Source of the DNA: Epiperipatus broadwayi
Taxonomy: Eukaryota; Onychophora; Udeonychophora; Euonychophora; Peripatidae
Assembly: GCA_028023455.1 (NCBI GenBank)
Contig: JAQFVV010000550.1
Location: 248,001 to 312,000, forward strand
Length of the DNA: 64,000 nt
Direction: 5' to 3'
The stretch's first letter is position 1. Every line of letters starts with the position of its first letter. The translations under genes were made by a program, and so were the position numbers. Positions 1 to 13,914 of this stretch are shown here, piece after piece. The notes under the pieces were generated by a model. The model saw only the letters and a list, made by a program, of their open reading frames with translations. It was not told where the DNA came from and ran no database searches.

Positions 1-2205
1 GATTGTCACAGTAAGGGTGTTAGGCTAATCCATTCCTCATTTGTACTGGCCCAGATATGCTCATGAACAATAAATTACTTATCTGTTATATCAAGAGTAA
101 ACATCTCTTTGGAGATGAATTTATAAACGTCCTTATCATTACTTAAAGTAATAATCATTGATAACATTAACTTATTGTTATTTTACAGTTCATTAGCATA
201 CTAAATCAGTTGCCTATATGCAAAGTAATAACCGCATTAAATCTGTGCTACGCTTCTGGTGTAAATTAAAATTGTTTATGTTCATTAAATTATTATGTTG
301 ATAATTACTTATGCATTTGTGTCTTACTGAATCTCACTCATTGAATTCTATTTAATATTTATAATAGTGTTAGTAATATTTAGAAGTTATAACTGATTAT
401 TTTAAATGGACATTTATCTCTAGGTTGTTCTGTCTTTGCTCATTCTGGATGGATACTATTTTATAATTCATGTTTCTTTTGCAATGTAGCTGTGTGCAAT
501 TCATTTAAAATGTATAAATTGTCCCTTCACATAAGATATTTGATTGAGCCAAGATTTGATATTCTTTATTTACATTAATTACCCTGTAGATCTCACATTC
601 ATTTTCACATTTTATTATACCCATCATAAGTAATTTTAAATCAGTCATTTGTTAAAGTTGTATCCATCTGATGAAAATTTGACTTCTATTCAGCAGATGA
701 TATATATTTCTAGCATTTTGAATTTACTTCATGACTCTTCTAAAAGTTTTTGGGAAATCAGTTTTTTTGTCTTCTACTCTTTTATGTACAATAGGTTGCT
801 GTTATAGTAAGATTTTTTCTTCATGACTAAAAATAATTGGTACAATTTCTGGAGATTACATAGAACACAGCATCACTTTCTTTTACAAACTAGAACTCTA
901 CTGAAACATTTGCTTATTTAAACCCTATTTATACTTTTTGGTCACATATTGTCTTTATTTATACTTTCTTTAGACTTTCTAAAAATTGTATTATCTTTGG
1001 AAGTTAACTTTCATTTTCTTAAATAATATCAATAAGTATAGAATTTTTTAATTTTTTTCATTAATTAAATCAAATCATAAATGATTTTTTTTCCATTTAA
1101 TTCTGATCAATAATAGGATTAAAATTTCATTAAAATATTTATTCGTTCAAAATATTTTAATAATCTTAATACTATTTATAAATTTTAAAAATATATTAAT
1201 AATATACTAATCCTAAGTCAATTCATATTACAAAAAAATAGTCAAATTGTCCAAATGACACTTTTATATATAAAAAAATAAGCCTACACAAATAAATATT
1301 CTAAAAAAAAAGTTTAGTATTTGCAGCATGTAAAATTTGTAACATAAAAATAATCCTCTTTGCAACTTCATTGTTTAACTTGAGAGCTAAAGAAAAAAAA
1401 ATTTTTATCTGTTTATTTGTTTAAAAAAAGAGCAAAGAAAAATTATTAAAACATATAATTAATTTTTTTTTCAAATAATAATACCCAACTTTTTTATACA
1501 TAATAAATAAACCTTTCTTCTTGTCCATTAATGTCCAAAATATGATGTGATAATAATGTGTCATATAGTATATCAGTATCAGGATAATATTTGTAAATAT
1601 AACTGGCATTGCTCAAAATACCTTCTTTTGAAGATTGTGGGATTCTAGCTTAACAAAGTTTATTTAATAAAAACAAATAAATTAGTCATGGAAAAATGAA
1701 TTACTTTCATATATTTTTAATCATTTAAATAGAACTACATAATTTACTAAAGTTAAATTGAAAATAAATTGAAAAAACAATAATTGATCACTAATTATTC
1801 AAAATGTTAAAAATCCTGTTGAGCTGCTAATAATTACTTTTCTGTTGAAGCCTAAAGAGTGTGACAATTTCTAGGTTACAAATTTAGCACAGTTGTCATT
1901 GGAAAAGTAAATGATTTCTTAGATCAGTTCTCAGGGGATTTTTACGTCATTTTTTTTCTTTGTGATTACATATCACTTAAAACAATAATGATGCAAGAAG
2001 AAAAGTAATAATCCATTTCTATGAATTTCTATTAAATGTAGAACTTTCGTTTTGCATCACTATTTCAAGCAATTGATAAAAACAAATAACTATTATGACC
2101 TTAAATATTGTCTCCACTTGTTTGATGTTCTAGAAAGTTTTTTTATTAATTTTTCAAATGCAATTTGATTATATTTTATAAATAATAATTATTTCAAATT
2201 TTTTA
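1..2205. other. Gene-free A+T-rich sequence
   Basis: No open frame, splice-bounded exon or transposon motif was recognised on either strand. The stretch is dominated by homopolymeric A and T runs, and the short frames present have the low-complexity composition expected by chance. A short (TA)n run sits at about 2207-2221. Confidence 0.6.
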
Positions 2206-2325
2206 AATATATATATATATAAAGGTTTATAATAAATTACATTTACTTTATAAATCAACAATAACTTAGTGTATTCAAAACTACACATTTTTATTTTCTC
2301 CTTTTTTTCTTTTAGACAATACTTC

Positions 2326-2731
<406 letters not shown>

Positions 2732-4117
2732 AATATCTTTTTAAATAAACCAAATATTCTTAAAGAAAGTTAAACTTTTAAAAATAGTACTGTAATAATG
2801 CATGCTCATTAATTTTGCTACTACTTATTTAAATTCATTATCGCACAATTCTAACTTTTTATATTTTATTCTAAATATGTACAAATAGAAATTTATTGTC
2901 CATATGCACATCTCTTTACACATATATGTAGAAATGTATTAAAGTGTAATGTACTTTAAATAAAATACAGATATATAATATAGGATTACATTATATGTAT
3001 ATATTAATTTAATTTGTTTGTATCATCAATCTAAGTAGATTCAATTACAATCTGTGTCAGATGTCATTGAAACTGCATACTGGCTTGTTCAATATTTTTA
3101 TAAAATATTGATTTAATAGATAATTAATAATAGAAATAATTTTCAATTTATGATCACACACTCGTGTGCTTCATTTAGAATCAACCAATAAACAAAACAA
3201 ACACTCACCTATAATTTGTTATCATATATATTTAAGTATATAAATAGACTTAGTCTAATAAATCCTAAACAAGATTTAGAATGTCACCAGGTTTTATTAA
3301 ATAAGACTTTTTTAAAATTTGTTTTAAAATACTTATAGAATGTTGTTGTTTTTTTTTTGTTGTTGTTGTTGTTTTTGCAATCTTATTCTCCATTGCGAGT
3401 TTAAGAAAAACAAAGGAACCCTTTATGTATTATCTTTGAATGAATATTTTGCAACAATAATATTACTAAAAAAATAGTTTTATCTTTCTCTGGAAATTTT
3501 GATGAAAGTACTATTTGACAACTTTAAAATAATTAACTTGGAAGAAGAATTTGGTTTAATGAACTGCTTATTTTTATATAAAATTCATAAAATAGATATA
3601 TTCTTGTTGGCACCATAGAAAAACAATTTTCTATGCATGCTTAAGCAAATTATTTTATTAGATTTTCTTGATTTATTGATTATACACTGAGTAAATATAT
3701 TTGACTAAGCTCTTTATCAAATATAAAAAACAAAGCACACAAAACTCACTGTAAGTAAAAAACACTAATTAATTATTCAATATCTTTCAGTTAACTAATG
3801 CAATTTTAGGAGACATTTCTAAGTAAAAAAGCTAATTCCAACACATGAATAGTTTATTAAATTTTCACTTTTAAATTTAAAAGTTTTAAATTGTATGGTC
3901 TTTTTATTAGATTTATTTTTTACTACTTTTTATTCTTTTCTTTTAGAATAGAATGCTAATTTCTAGATGCCACCTTAAAATAAGAGACATATTCTATTTA
4001 AATTTTCTATTTTATAATCAAATAAAAAATTATTTGATAATAAATAAATATATTAAAGCAACAACATTTTATACTTTAGCTTTTAACATTAAAATGTATT
4101 TTATTTATGTTTTCCAC
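2732..4117. other. Gene-free stretch with a GTT/T tract
   Basis: No gene or transposon remnant recognised. A short imperfect (GTT)n and poly-T tract lies at about 3341-3377. Confidence 0.55.
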
Positions 4118-4371
4118 ATAATACTAAATTGAACAAGCACTTTACTACTGTAACACAATGCTTTATTTACCACCCTTTCTTACAGTTTACAGTTTCAATT
4201 AACCCAGCAATCTTCTTCGGAACTTTTTATATTGTAACCCAACAGTTGAGATTAGGAGATATAAAGTTCTGAAGAAGATTTCTGGGGCAATCAAAACTGT
4301 AAACTGTAAGAAAGGGTGGTAAATAAAGCATTGTGTAACAGTAGTAAAGCATTTGGACAATTTAGTATTAT
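4118..4371. mobile_element. Foldback (MITE-like) element
   Basis: An inverted repeat of about 254 bp. The left arm at 4118-4231 pairs with the right arm at 4259-4371 around a ~27-bp loop. All paired blocks share one symmetry sum (4118+4371 = 4140+4349). The best matched block reads CTTTACTACTG at 4140 and CAGTAGTAAAG at 4339-4349, and continues inward through an ACCACCCTTTCTTACAG block to GAACTTT/AAAGTTC. Small mismatches show it is not freshly made. No coding capacity and no clear target-site duplication. It resembles a non-autonomous foldback DNA transposon, but the terminal sequence does not tell me the superfamily. Confidence 0.8.
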
Positions 4372-7300
4372 ATTATATACATTTGTTAATGCAAGAAGAA
4401 AGAATAATTATTTATGTTTTGTTAGAGTTTCATTATTTTAAACTGAAATTAAATTTATTTTATTTTTATTTATGAATTTTTTCATATAATTATAAATAAA
4501 TTCAAAATTATTTTGGTATGCATGTGACACAAACTCACATATTTACCAACAAACAATCATTTCTTTCTTTTTTTTGTAAAGTAGGTAATTTATAATTAAT
4601 TTTTGGTATGTATTATATCTTTTTTAGAATATTTTTTTATTTAAAATCTTTAACTTTCATTTACATCAATAAAATGTTTAGCCTATTTCTATAAAAAAAA
4701 TATTTTTTTATAATTATTGATATTACCATCACATATATTTATATGTATAAGACATATAATTAGTACATAATGTCTAGTTTGAAATTGTTTTTTATATATA
4801 ATTTAATTATGTAGCAAATAAATATAATTATGTTATTCACTTTTTTTATTGTTAGTCATAAAATTGCAACAATATTTTTCCATTTTTTTAATTATTTATA
4901 AGGTTTTTTTTTTTTCCAAATATATGTGTGTATTATTTTTAATACTATGGATATATATACTGCTGTAAAATAATGTTGTTGTTTTTTACAAATTTGTTGA
5001 AAAAATCAGAAAAAATAAAGTTATACATTAAAAAAGTAATTGGTAATATATTTTAACTGTGATTGAATTTTAGAAAAATCCTAGCCAGATTTCTGAATAA
5101 TATAGTGGAGCATTTATTAACTTAAAAATCCTTTAACTAATAAGCATCTAGTGATATTTTTTAGTCATATGATAAGTTGAACAACATAACAACATAAAAT
5201 AAAATGAGTAAATCATGAAAAATCTTTCAGCTTAATGTGAAAAAATATAAAAATTTATTTATAGATTTTTTAAAAGATATTTTCTCAGCTGATCTCATTA
5301 AAGACATCCTGAGTCAAAAGATCCTTCAGGAAAAATAACAACTAAGTCCAGATAAGTAAACTACACAATCAGAAGTCTTTTGCTGTCATGCATAGAGTGG
5401 TTTCTTGAATTATTAATATCATCTGATTTGATCAAAATATGATTAAGCATATTAAAGGAGTTTTTGCAATCAATTTTGAATATATATTTGTTGATATAAT
5501 TAACCTTAAATCATTTGTTTGTGACAATAGGCCATGTTTATTATTTGAGAAATAACATTTATTCAAAATGTGCTTCTAAACTTTAACCAATATTTGTTAA
5601 TTTCTGAAATAATGTGATTTATATCTAAGTATTTATTTTTATTCTGCTAATTTCTTTTTGCTTTTTCTCCACCAGAATAAAATGTAGTTCTTTTACATAC
5701 TTAGATAATTTCTTCAAATTAGCATTAAACATTAATTACTACATTGCAAAAAATCAATCCCTATACATAAAATACTTTGATCACTTTCATTGGTTATAAT
5801 TAAAGTAACAATTCTATAAGTGATTTATTGCTGAAAAAATGATCATTTGTCTTAAGTTTTATTGATGTTTGTGGTTCTAATCATTACATGATTCATGTCT
5901 AAAAACATTTTATCTAATGCTTCCAATCATTTGAATCAGTGGTAATATTGATAGGCTAAATAATTCAAATAATGTTTATATTTTTGTTGAATTTATACAG
6001 TGCAATAAAGAAAGACAAAGCATTATGAATATTTGTATAAAAAAGTGAATTAAAGTATATATTTTGAAAAATGACTCAGTGATAATAAATATTCAATGTG
6101 AAATTTTCTTAATTCTATGCTTACACAGAAAAATAATGCAAGGAGAAAGTAAAGAATAATGGTATCTGCCTTTTAGATAATCACTAATGGTATCAAACTC
6201 ATATTAGTTTTGATATTTGGCATTTATAATGAATAAAATAGATCAACAAATGATTTGCATTAAAAAAATTGAAAAGATTGAAAAAATACAATTTCAAGTT
6301 AGATTAAGCAATGATATTGATTTAGTATATGATATAATTGTGGAAACATGTAATATCAACAACTAGGTTCTCCCATTTGTATAATGCTAACATTCTAAAG
6401 AATTTTTGATACTTACATATTTATCTGGCAATGAAATTTTAATCTTCATTAAAATCATTATGATTATATTTGATTATTAAATATTTGATAGTATTTAATT
6501 TTAAAAGATAAGTTGTTGAAGATCTCTAGAGTAATTTTATATCTACTATACATTCTTTATTAACTTCCAGCCATCACTGGCCTACTTATGCTTTAAAGAT
6601 AACCATTTTCTAACGTATTAATAAATTGATATTAATACAGAAAGTGGAATTGTTATTTATAATTTTATTAAAAATGATTCTTTAAATTTTTGAAAGTTAT
6701 ATTTACTTAATTAATTAAATAAAATGTGATATCAAATATTTAGCAATCATAAATAATCAGAAATGATGAAGACTAAAATTTCACCACTGGACTAATATGT
6801 AAGTACCAATTTTTTTTTGCCCATTACGAATATATTAAAAATATATGTTACTGTTTTAAATAATGAATATGCAGATAATGTGTAAAAATGGTATGCAAAA
6901 TATACTAATAAATTCATTATAAAATTCACTTTATTAACATTTTTAAAGTGTTTTAAGCTTTATGTTCTTAGCAATAAGTACATTGCAACACAAGCGAGTT
7001 AGACATTTAATTAAAAATCATTATGTGCCTATTATTTAGTTGAATAAGAATAATATTTTGTTGCGCAATTATATCAAATATTCTTATTTGAAACAAAATA
7101 TAGTTGTTTTAAATGTAATGCTTTCATAAAGTGGATAATTTAAACCATCTTATTTTGGCACTTGCCCCCCTCCCCTTTTTTTATAAAAAAAAAAATTAGA
7201 TAAAAGTAGCTTATGGCATTCTGACACTGTCAATTGATATGTCAACTCATCATGATAGCATCTGATGAATAATGAAATGATTGATAAACAGAATGATTAG

Positions 7301-10027
7301 AGTCAAGTGAGGAAAATATCAATATAACCGTTTACCAAATTGTTTTTTAACTTAACAGACGTTAAAACAATTAATGTAAAAATATTTATTATTAGAAGGT
7401 TAAAATTCTTATTAATACTTGATTATACAAAAACAAGAAATAAAATATTCACGTCTCATTACTTTTGTCATTAAGATTACAATAATGATATTTTTAATGT
7501 TATTTGATTTACAGTGTTGCGATTACAATTTATATAAGATTAACGATTTTATTTTCATTTTAATAATGTTACAGTTTTATTAATACATAATTTATTTTTA
7601 ACACAGAATTAAACAAATGTTTATTTACTAGTTAATCTATCTTCATTAAATGATATTATTCTCAGATGTAAAATTGTATTTTTTTCTTTCATAACTTATT
7701 TGTTTTAAACATAAACATTGATTATTAAAAACAATGTATTAATTTATTAATCTGTTATATATGTATGTATAACAAGTAATATTTCTATGTCAATCTGATT
7801 TCTTACTAGACATTAAACAAATATTTACATTAATATGAAATGAGCTGACACTGCTTATCATGTATAAAGTCATTACTTTTCATTTATTTTATTTTTTTTG
7901 CATAGAGCTACATTTCAAATTATTTATAAAACATAAGTTAATATTTACAACATTAGAATACTGTATAAAAAAATTATTTTTTTCATAATTTTACTATAAC
8001 AATTAATGTTTATCATATTACAATTAAATATTTTTCAAGAATATTAATTTTCATATAAAAAATTAGTATTAATATTAGAACTTTGTGTTTGGTATATAGA
8101 TTGCATAATACTGTTTGAACTCTAAAATAAAACAAAATGCAAAATATACAGTAATAAAGTTGAAATGTGTTCTTTTTTACATCAACTTATTGTTTTCTAT
8201 TTTTGGATGTAGTTACAATAACAACCAAAAGATCCAGATATAATTAATTTTGTCACATTTCATTTATAAAAAAAATATGTAAAAAAAAATTTTTTTTAAC
8301 TAATGCTTTTATGTAAATAGCTGACTATAAAAAAAAATAAAATAACAAAGTTATTCACTTTTAATTTGCCATACTTGGAAAATATCAAAGATATTAAGCA
8401 TCTAGGTTTGTTATAGAGCAATTGAAATTTACGGAAATATTATCATTTTATAAAAGCATTTAAGTATCAAATAAATCATAATATCAAAAAGGCTTCAAAT
8501 ACTTATATGAAACAATAATATTTCTGCAATTTCCAATTGTTTTGTAACTAATGTAGATTCTTTATCTCTGTTGTTTTTCAAGAATGTCAAATTAACTAAG
8601 AAACAGATTATTTTGTTATTTTATTACTTTTTGGTTGACTATTTATATAAAAACATTATTTTAAAAAAAATTACATGTTTCTTTTTTTTTACTTTTTAGT
8701 TACATTTACATATTATTTTAAAAAATGGTTAAAACTACAAAAAATCTGACAAAAAATACAATTTCATAAAAAAAAAAATGTGAAAATAAAAAAATATGCT
8801 TCTAACAAGCATTCTAAATTTAAATATGTAATCATCTACAATATAAAAATATTTATGTATTGGGTTTTTTAATTAATTTAATTAAGTATATGTTAAATCA
8901 ATATTAACACAATTTTATTTTACAAATATAATATTTTCATTAGAATTTTTTTAATTAATTAATTATGAATTAAATCAATATTATATTAGCAACATTTTAT
9001 TCTACAAACTAAGAAATTTTCTTTAGAGGCAAAAGGATATGATTTCAAGTTAAAATTGGAATGGATTTTCTTTCATTGTTAAAAATTTAAAAATTTGAAC
9101 ATATGGACATACTGAACGCAGATGAGGCAAATTAATATAGAAGCATTTATTATATTTCTATTTAGAATGCTTCAGTAATTTCCAAATATAAATAAATAAA
9201 TAGTTTATTGTTTGAGTGTTCTTCTAATGTTTGAACACTAAAAAGAACAAAGTTAGGCTATGATTTTTGGTGTAATACTAATAGTAATAAAATTTTAAAA
9301 TATGTAAATTTCTATCAACTGTTCCATATCCCCTCTTTTAGTTGAAGCCAACAAGAATAAGAAATGACAGGGATAAAATTAGAAGGCTGGGAGTTTTTAG
9401 TTGTAATCTTCATTTAAGGCAATGCAATTACTGATCAATTAGTTTAAAATGGATTTTCAATAAGATACTTATAATTATTGTATGTTTAGATAGCCCTATT
9501 TAGAGATCCTCCTGCCAAATGGCCTACAAATGTAGTTTAAAACTGTCTGTTTTGCAAGATCTGACTAGATTGTCACATCAGGATGATATATTTTAGCATT
9601 ATAAATAATAAGAATAGTAATAGTAACATTTGTAGTAGTAATAAAGCAAGAAGTGGTGATAATACTAAAGGTAATAAATTTAATTTTTCCTAAATATAGA
9701 TATAAGATATGTGAAAACTTTACTTTTCTTAATGTCTTTGCATTCAACCTTAGATTCAGAAAATTCATAGAAGAAAAACTTTTATTCCTTGTTGGTATCC
9801 ATAAATAGTTTGTGATTATTGATTTTATGCTCAATACATTGATCAAAAAAAAAAAAAAACATGGATGGCTGCTCACCAACATGCATTAGCCAGTGTGGTG
9901 AGTTTATTGGCTTTTTACCTCTGAGTTTAAGATCAAGAAACACCATGGTCTTTCTTCTCAGTGCCTGATAAGGCAGAATGAATATTTGTGTAAATGATAA
10001 ATATTTTTCCAATACATATATACAATT
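4372..10027. other. Gene-free A+T-rich sequence
   Basis: No coding feature recognised over about 5.6 kb. The last ~180 bp, from about 9850, are less A+T-rich and could be the 5' region of the LINE that follows, but I cannot place its 5' end. Confidence 0.5.
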
Positions 10028-10870
10028 ATGACAGACAAAAATAAAGCATGGCCCTTATTCCCAGAAGGCTGTAAAGTCACCAACCAAGGCAGCGGTTGTT
10101 GGCTGAAGGCAGAGGGTGCTAAGAATCCCCTGATTGTGGACACAGGCTGCCATTTGATGACGACTTTTTATTTAGGTATTTACAACTGCAGATCATTTTC
10201 AAGTGAAGGAAGATTGCAAGAATTAGAAGAAGAATTGTCTTATATTAAATGGGACATTATTGGACTTTGTGAAGTTAGAAGAAAAGGTGAAGAAACAATT
10301 GATTTAAAAAGTGGAAATATACTCTATTATAAAGGCACACATATTGGAAATACAAGTGGAGTAGGATTCATTATAAATAAAAAGTGGAAGAACAATATTG
10401 TGGAGATTGATGGTGTATCGGACAGAGTTGCAAGATTAGTTATACAACTTAATAGCAGATACCAAATGCAGATAATTCAGGTTTATGTCCCAACAAGTTC
10501 TCATAGTGATGAAGTAGTAGAAGATTTTTATATGGATGTACAAAAGGCTTTTGATCAGAGTAAACAACATTTTAAAATTGTTATGGGAGACTTTAATGCT
10601 AGAATTGGTAGACAAATGAAAGATGAAATTGCTGTAGGTAATTTTGGTTATGGTAATAGATATGAGAGAGGACATAGACTTGTGGAGTTTGCAGAAAAAG
10701 AAAAACTTTATATTATGAATTCATTTTTTGAGAAAAATGTTAAAAGGAAATGGACATGGAAGCATCCAAATGAAGGTACAGCAGAATTGGATTATATTTT
10801 GACTAACAAGAAATACATATTTCAAGATTGTAATGTTCTTAATAAATTTAACACAGGAAGTGATCATTGA
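10028..10870 (+). pseudogene. LINE endonuclease domain (N-terminal part of ORF2)
   Basis: A 280-codon open frame carrying an exonuclease-endonuclease-phosphatase fold. Visible motifs in order: GIYNCRS (residues ~49-55), the catalytic-Glu block GLCEVRR (~79-85), IIQVYVPTS (~154-162), the Asp/Asn block VMGDFNARIG (~185-194), TAELDYIL near 253, and terminal SDH (278-280). The SDH is interrupted by TGA where the family normally has a basic residue, so CGA to TGA is the likely lesion. Homologous sequence continues in frame beyond the stop. An ATG at 10157 just before the domain fits the family better as a start than the upstream ATG at 10028; the first ~43 residues have no recognisable homology and may be 5' untranslated sequence read through. 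Confidence 0.88.
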
Positions 10871-11117
10871 TTAGTAAGGTGTAAGTTACATGTTAATGTA
10901 AAACTAGAGAGACAAAAATTATTAAGAAAAACAATATTTACAGTTGATATTCCTAATCTTCAGAAACATTCTAATGAATTTAAATTAGAACTTACAAATA
11001 GGTTTCAAGTGTTAGGAGATTTTGAACATGATTCAGATTTGAATGAAATTAATATGAAAATAACTGATACACTTTTAAAAACTGCAACAAAGATAGCTGG
11101 TAGAAAAAAAGCAGCAA

Positions 11118-12978
11118 TTGACTAATAAAATTTCTACTGAGACTAGAGAATTTATGAAGAAAAAAAGGAATATGAAGATATACAAAAATGATGTATTAAA
11201 AAGAATTGAATATCTCGAATTTTGTAAAATGGTACGGAAAAGAGTTGAAAATGATATAAGAAAGTATAACTGTGAAATAGCAAGGAAAGCTGTAGAAGAA
11301 AATAAAAGTCTCAAAAATGTTAAACAACATTTTGGTATTGGTAGGAAATTTATATCTGCAATAAGAAAAAAAGATGGAATTATTACTAAAAAGAGAGATG
11401 ACATCATGAAATTGGTAGAAGATTTTTATCAAGAATTATATAGTAATAACGAACAAGTACCTCCTATATCTATTACATCTTCCGAATTGCCCAGAATTTT
11501 AAATAGAGAAGTGAGACATGCAATTAAATGTATGAAGAAAGGAAAGGCTCCAGGAAATGATGGAATTATAATTGATATATTAAAAGAAGCAGGTGAAGAA
11601 ATAGAAACAATTTTAGCAAAGTTATATACCAAATGTCTAAATGATAAAGATGTACCGGAAGATTGGAAGAATGCAGTAATAATATTAATATTTAAAAAAG
11701 GTGAAAGAAGATATTAGAAATTACAGACCTATCAGCCTTTTATCAGTTTTATATAAAATTTTTACCAAGATAATTACAACTCATCTACAGAGAACTTTGG
11801 ATTTCCACCAACCAAGAGAACAAGCTGGATTTAAAAGTGGTTTTAGTACAATAGATCATATCCAGGTATTGAGAGAAAACATAGAAAGAACAAATGAATA
11901 TGAGTTGTCATTATGTTTTGGATTTGTAGATTATGAAAAGGCATTCGATTCTATATACATTTCTTCAGTGATTAAAGCATTGGATCATCAAGGTATAGAT
12001 CCAGGATATTGTCATATTTTAAAGAATATTTATAAAAATGCAACAGCAACAATTAGATTACATAATGATACTGGAAAAATCAACATTGAGAAAGGTGTAA
12101 GACAAGGTGACTCCATATCTCCAAAACTTTATACAGCAGTGCTGCAAGAAGTATTTTGTGGATTAAAATGGGAAACTAAAGGAATGAAAGTAAATGGAGA
12201 ATATTTAAGTCATTTAGATTTTGCAGATGATGTAGTTGTTTTTGTAAATAATACTTCAGAGCTGCAGGAAAGTTGCAGGAGTTAGTAGATGAAAGTAGAA
12301 AAGTAGGACTAAAGATAAATGTTAAAAAGACTAAAGTAATGTTTAATCCATTTGCTCAAAGTATGAAAATAAAGATTGATTATGAAGAATTAGAAGAAGT
12401 TAACAGTTACAAATACCTTGGTCAGATTATTAATACAGATGGAAACATAATGGAGGAAATTAATCATAGAATTAAACTTGGTCGGAGTGCTTTTGGTAGA
12501 AATAACTTGATACTAAAAGGAAATATGCCAATGTGTTTGAAAAGAATGTTTTTTAACAAATGTGTTTTACCAGTTGTTACTTATGGATCTGAGACTTGGA
12601 CACTTAATAGAAGAGCAATACAGAGACTTCAGACCACTCAAAGGAGTATGGAGAGATGTATCTTGGGAGTAACAAGAAGAGATCGAAAACGCAATGTATG
12701 GGTAAGACAACAAACAGGTGTTACTGACCTTATTGAAAAAATTAAAAGATTTAAATGGACTTGGGCTGGACATATTGCTAGAAGAAATAATAATAGATGG
12801 ACAATTGAAATTTTAAACTGAATTCCAAGAGATTGTAAAAGACCCAGAAAGAGACCACATGTGAGATGGATGAAATAAGAAAATGTGCAGGGGTGTTGTG
12901 GAAAGAGAAGCTAAAGATCGGAGAAGATGGATTAAACTTGGAGAGACCTTCATCCTGCAGTGGATTGATAATGGTTGA
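11118..12978 (+). pseudogene. LINE reverse transcriptase domain, frameshifted into several pieces
   Basis: The RT motifs appear in order across three frames: GKAPGNDGIIIDILKEAG near 11540-11590; NYRPISLL near 11717; EQAGFKSGFSTIDH near 11818; motif A FVDYEKAFDSI near 11924-11955; motif B GVRQGDSISPKL near 12094; the catalytic FADD of motif C near 12221; GLKINVKKTKVMF near 12307; and YKYLGQII near 12411. Downstream comes the C-terminal block with RFKWTWAGHIARR near 12748 and the final QWIDNG before the stop at 12976. Frames change near 11708 and 12270, Trp is replaced by TGA at about 12819, and the frame is lost again near 12870. The catalytic residues survive but no continuous protein can be made. 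Confidence 0.9.
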
Positions 12979-13020
12979 TGATGACATTGATCAACTATTA
13001 CAAATACTTTGCTTAGATTG

Positions 13021-13912
13021 AAAAGCCACTACATAGATACATGGATACATCCACCTCAAGAAATTGGCATTTAATAGATTACATCATAGTTAGGAGTCAA
13101 AATATAAGCTAAATTCACATTAAACAATCACAAGTGCTGATTGTTGGACAGATCATAGATTAATATTATCACTGATTAAAATGACAGCTGCAATAAAAAT
13201 TGATGTGACTTTAATCATGTTGATAAGAAATCATAAATTTCAATAATTACTCATTTGCCTTTTTAGGACTCGTATTACTGAAGTATGGAATTCTCTTAAG
13301 AAATATATTATGGATACAAGTAACTCTAGTCTTGGAGTTATTATAAAGAACAATCATGACTTGTTTTCTGACAATGATATTATTATTATTATTGATTGTA
13401 TTTAAAGAAAACATGTGGCATTATTGTATTGATATAATATTAGATTAAATTTGGGATTTCTTAATGAATATAAAAATTTGGCAGCAGAAATTCAATGACT
13501 GACAAAAAGGCTTTAAAATAAATGATAAACTAAAACAACAAAGATGATTTAAATATTTACTGATCACAATCATTCTATACTTTTTTTGTGTATTGAAGCA
13601 ATATATAGTTTAGAAATGATATTAAAATCCTATTAAATCCATCAAGGGGTTATTTTTTTATATGATGATAAAGATATTTTGAATAGGTGGAATGAGTATT
13701 TTTCATTATCTTTTGAATATTGATAGAAGAATGAAGATAATAACATTAATGGTAATATTTATTTTATCTACTCATTTACATTTGAACAAAAATATCAAGT
13801 TTACTTATGTCAAAACAAATCTGTGTAATTATAAACATGGAAAGTTTGCAAATCCTGGTAAAATATGATGATGATATGTGAATTTCAAAAGTATTGGAAT
13901 TATTTAGTAATA
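13021..13912 (+). pseudogene. Second, older LINE: end of endonuclease and linker region
   Basis: A strongly decayed LINE of a different family, starting ~30 bp after the first LINE ends. In shifting frames I read the endonuclease C-terminus (a TWIHPP block near 13050, then WHLIDYIIV, then ADCWTDHRLILSLIKM near 13138-13180). This is followed by the typical linker (WNSLKKYIMDTSNSSLG near 13289-13340) and an LNRWNEYFSLSFE block near 13680-13718. This order is characteristic of the endonuclease/RT proteins often mis-named craniofacial development protein 2-like. The reading is interrupted at about 13913 by a mariner element and seems to resume after 14865. Several stops and frame changes make it a pseudogene. 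Family identity is inferred from motif order. Confidence 0.65.
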
Positions 13913-13914
13913 TA

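Larger units (their letters stand above)
10028..12990 (+). mobile_element. Non-LTR retrotransposon (APE-type LINE, RTE-like), nearly full length, dead
   Basis: A LINE encoding an apurinic-type endonuclease followed by reverse transcriptase in one original reading frame. The frame runs from about 10028 or 10157 to a stop at 12976-12978, followed by a short GATGATGAC tail. Such elements nick target DNA and copy their RNA at the nick. This copy is inactivated at several points: stop at 10868; one extra A in an A-run near 11105-11110; one base lost near 11708; one base lost near 12270, where the 55.7-kb copy keeps it; Trp TGG to TGA at about 12819; and a 4-base loss near 12870 relative to the 56.4-kb copy. 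Partial copies of the same family lie at 42.2, 45.6 and 55.7 kb. The clade name is inference; the element type is secure. Confidence 0.9.

Noticed and set aside
7255-7300. CTGATGA followed by GAAA in A+T-rich DNA
   Set aside because: No stem II of more than two pairs and no complementary stem I strand; chance occurrence.
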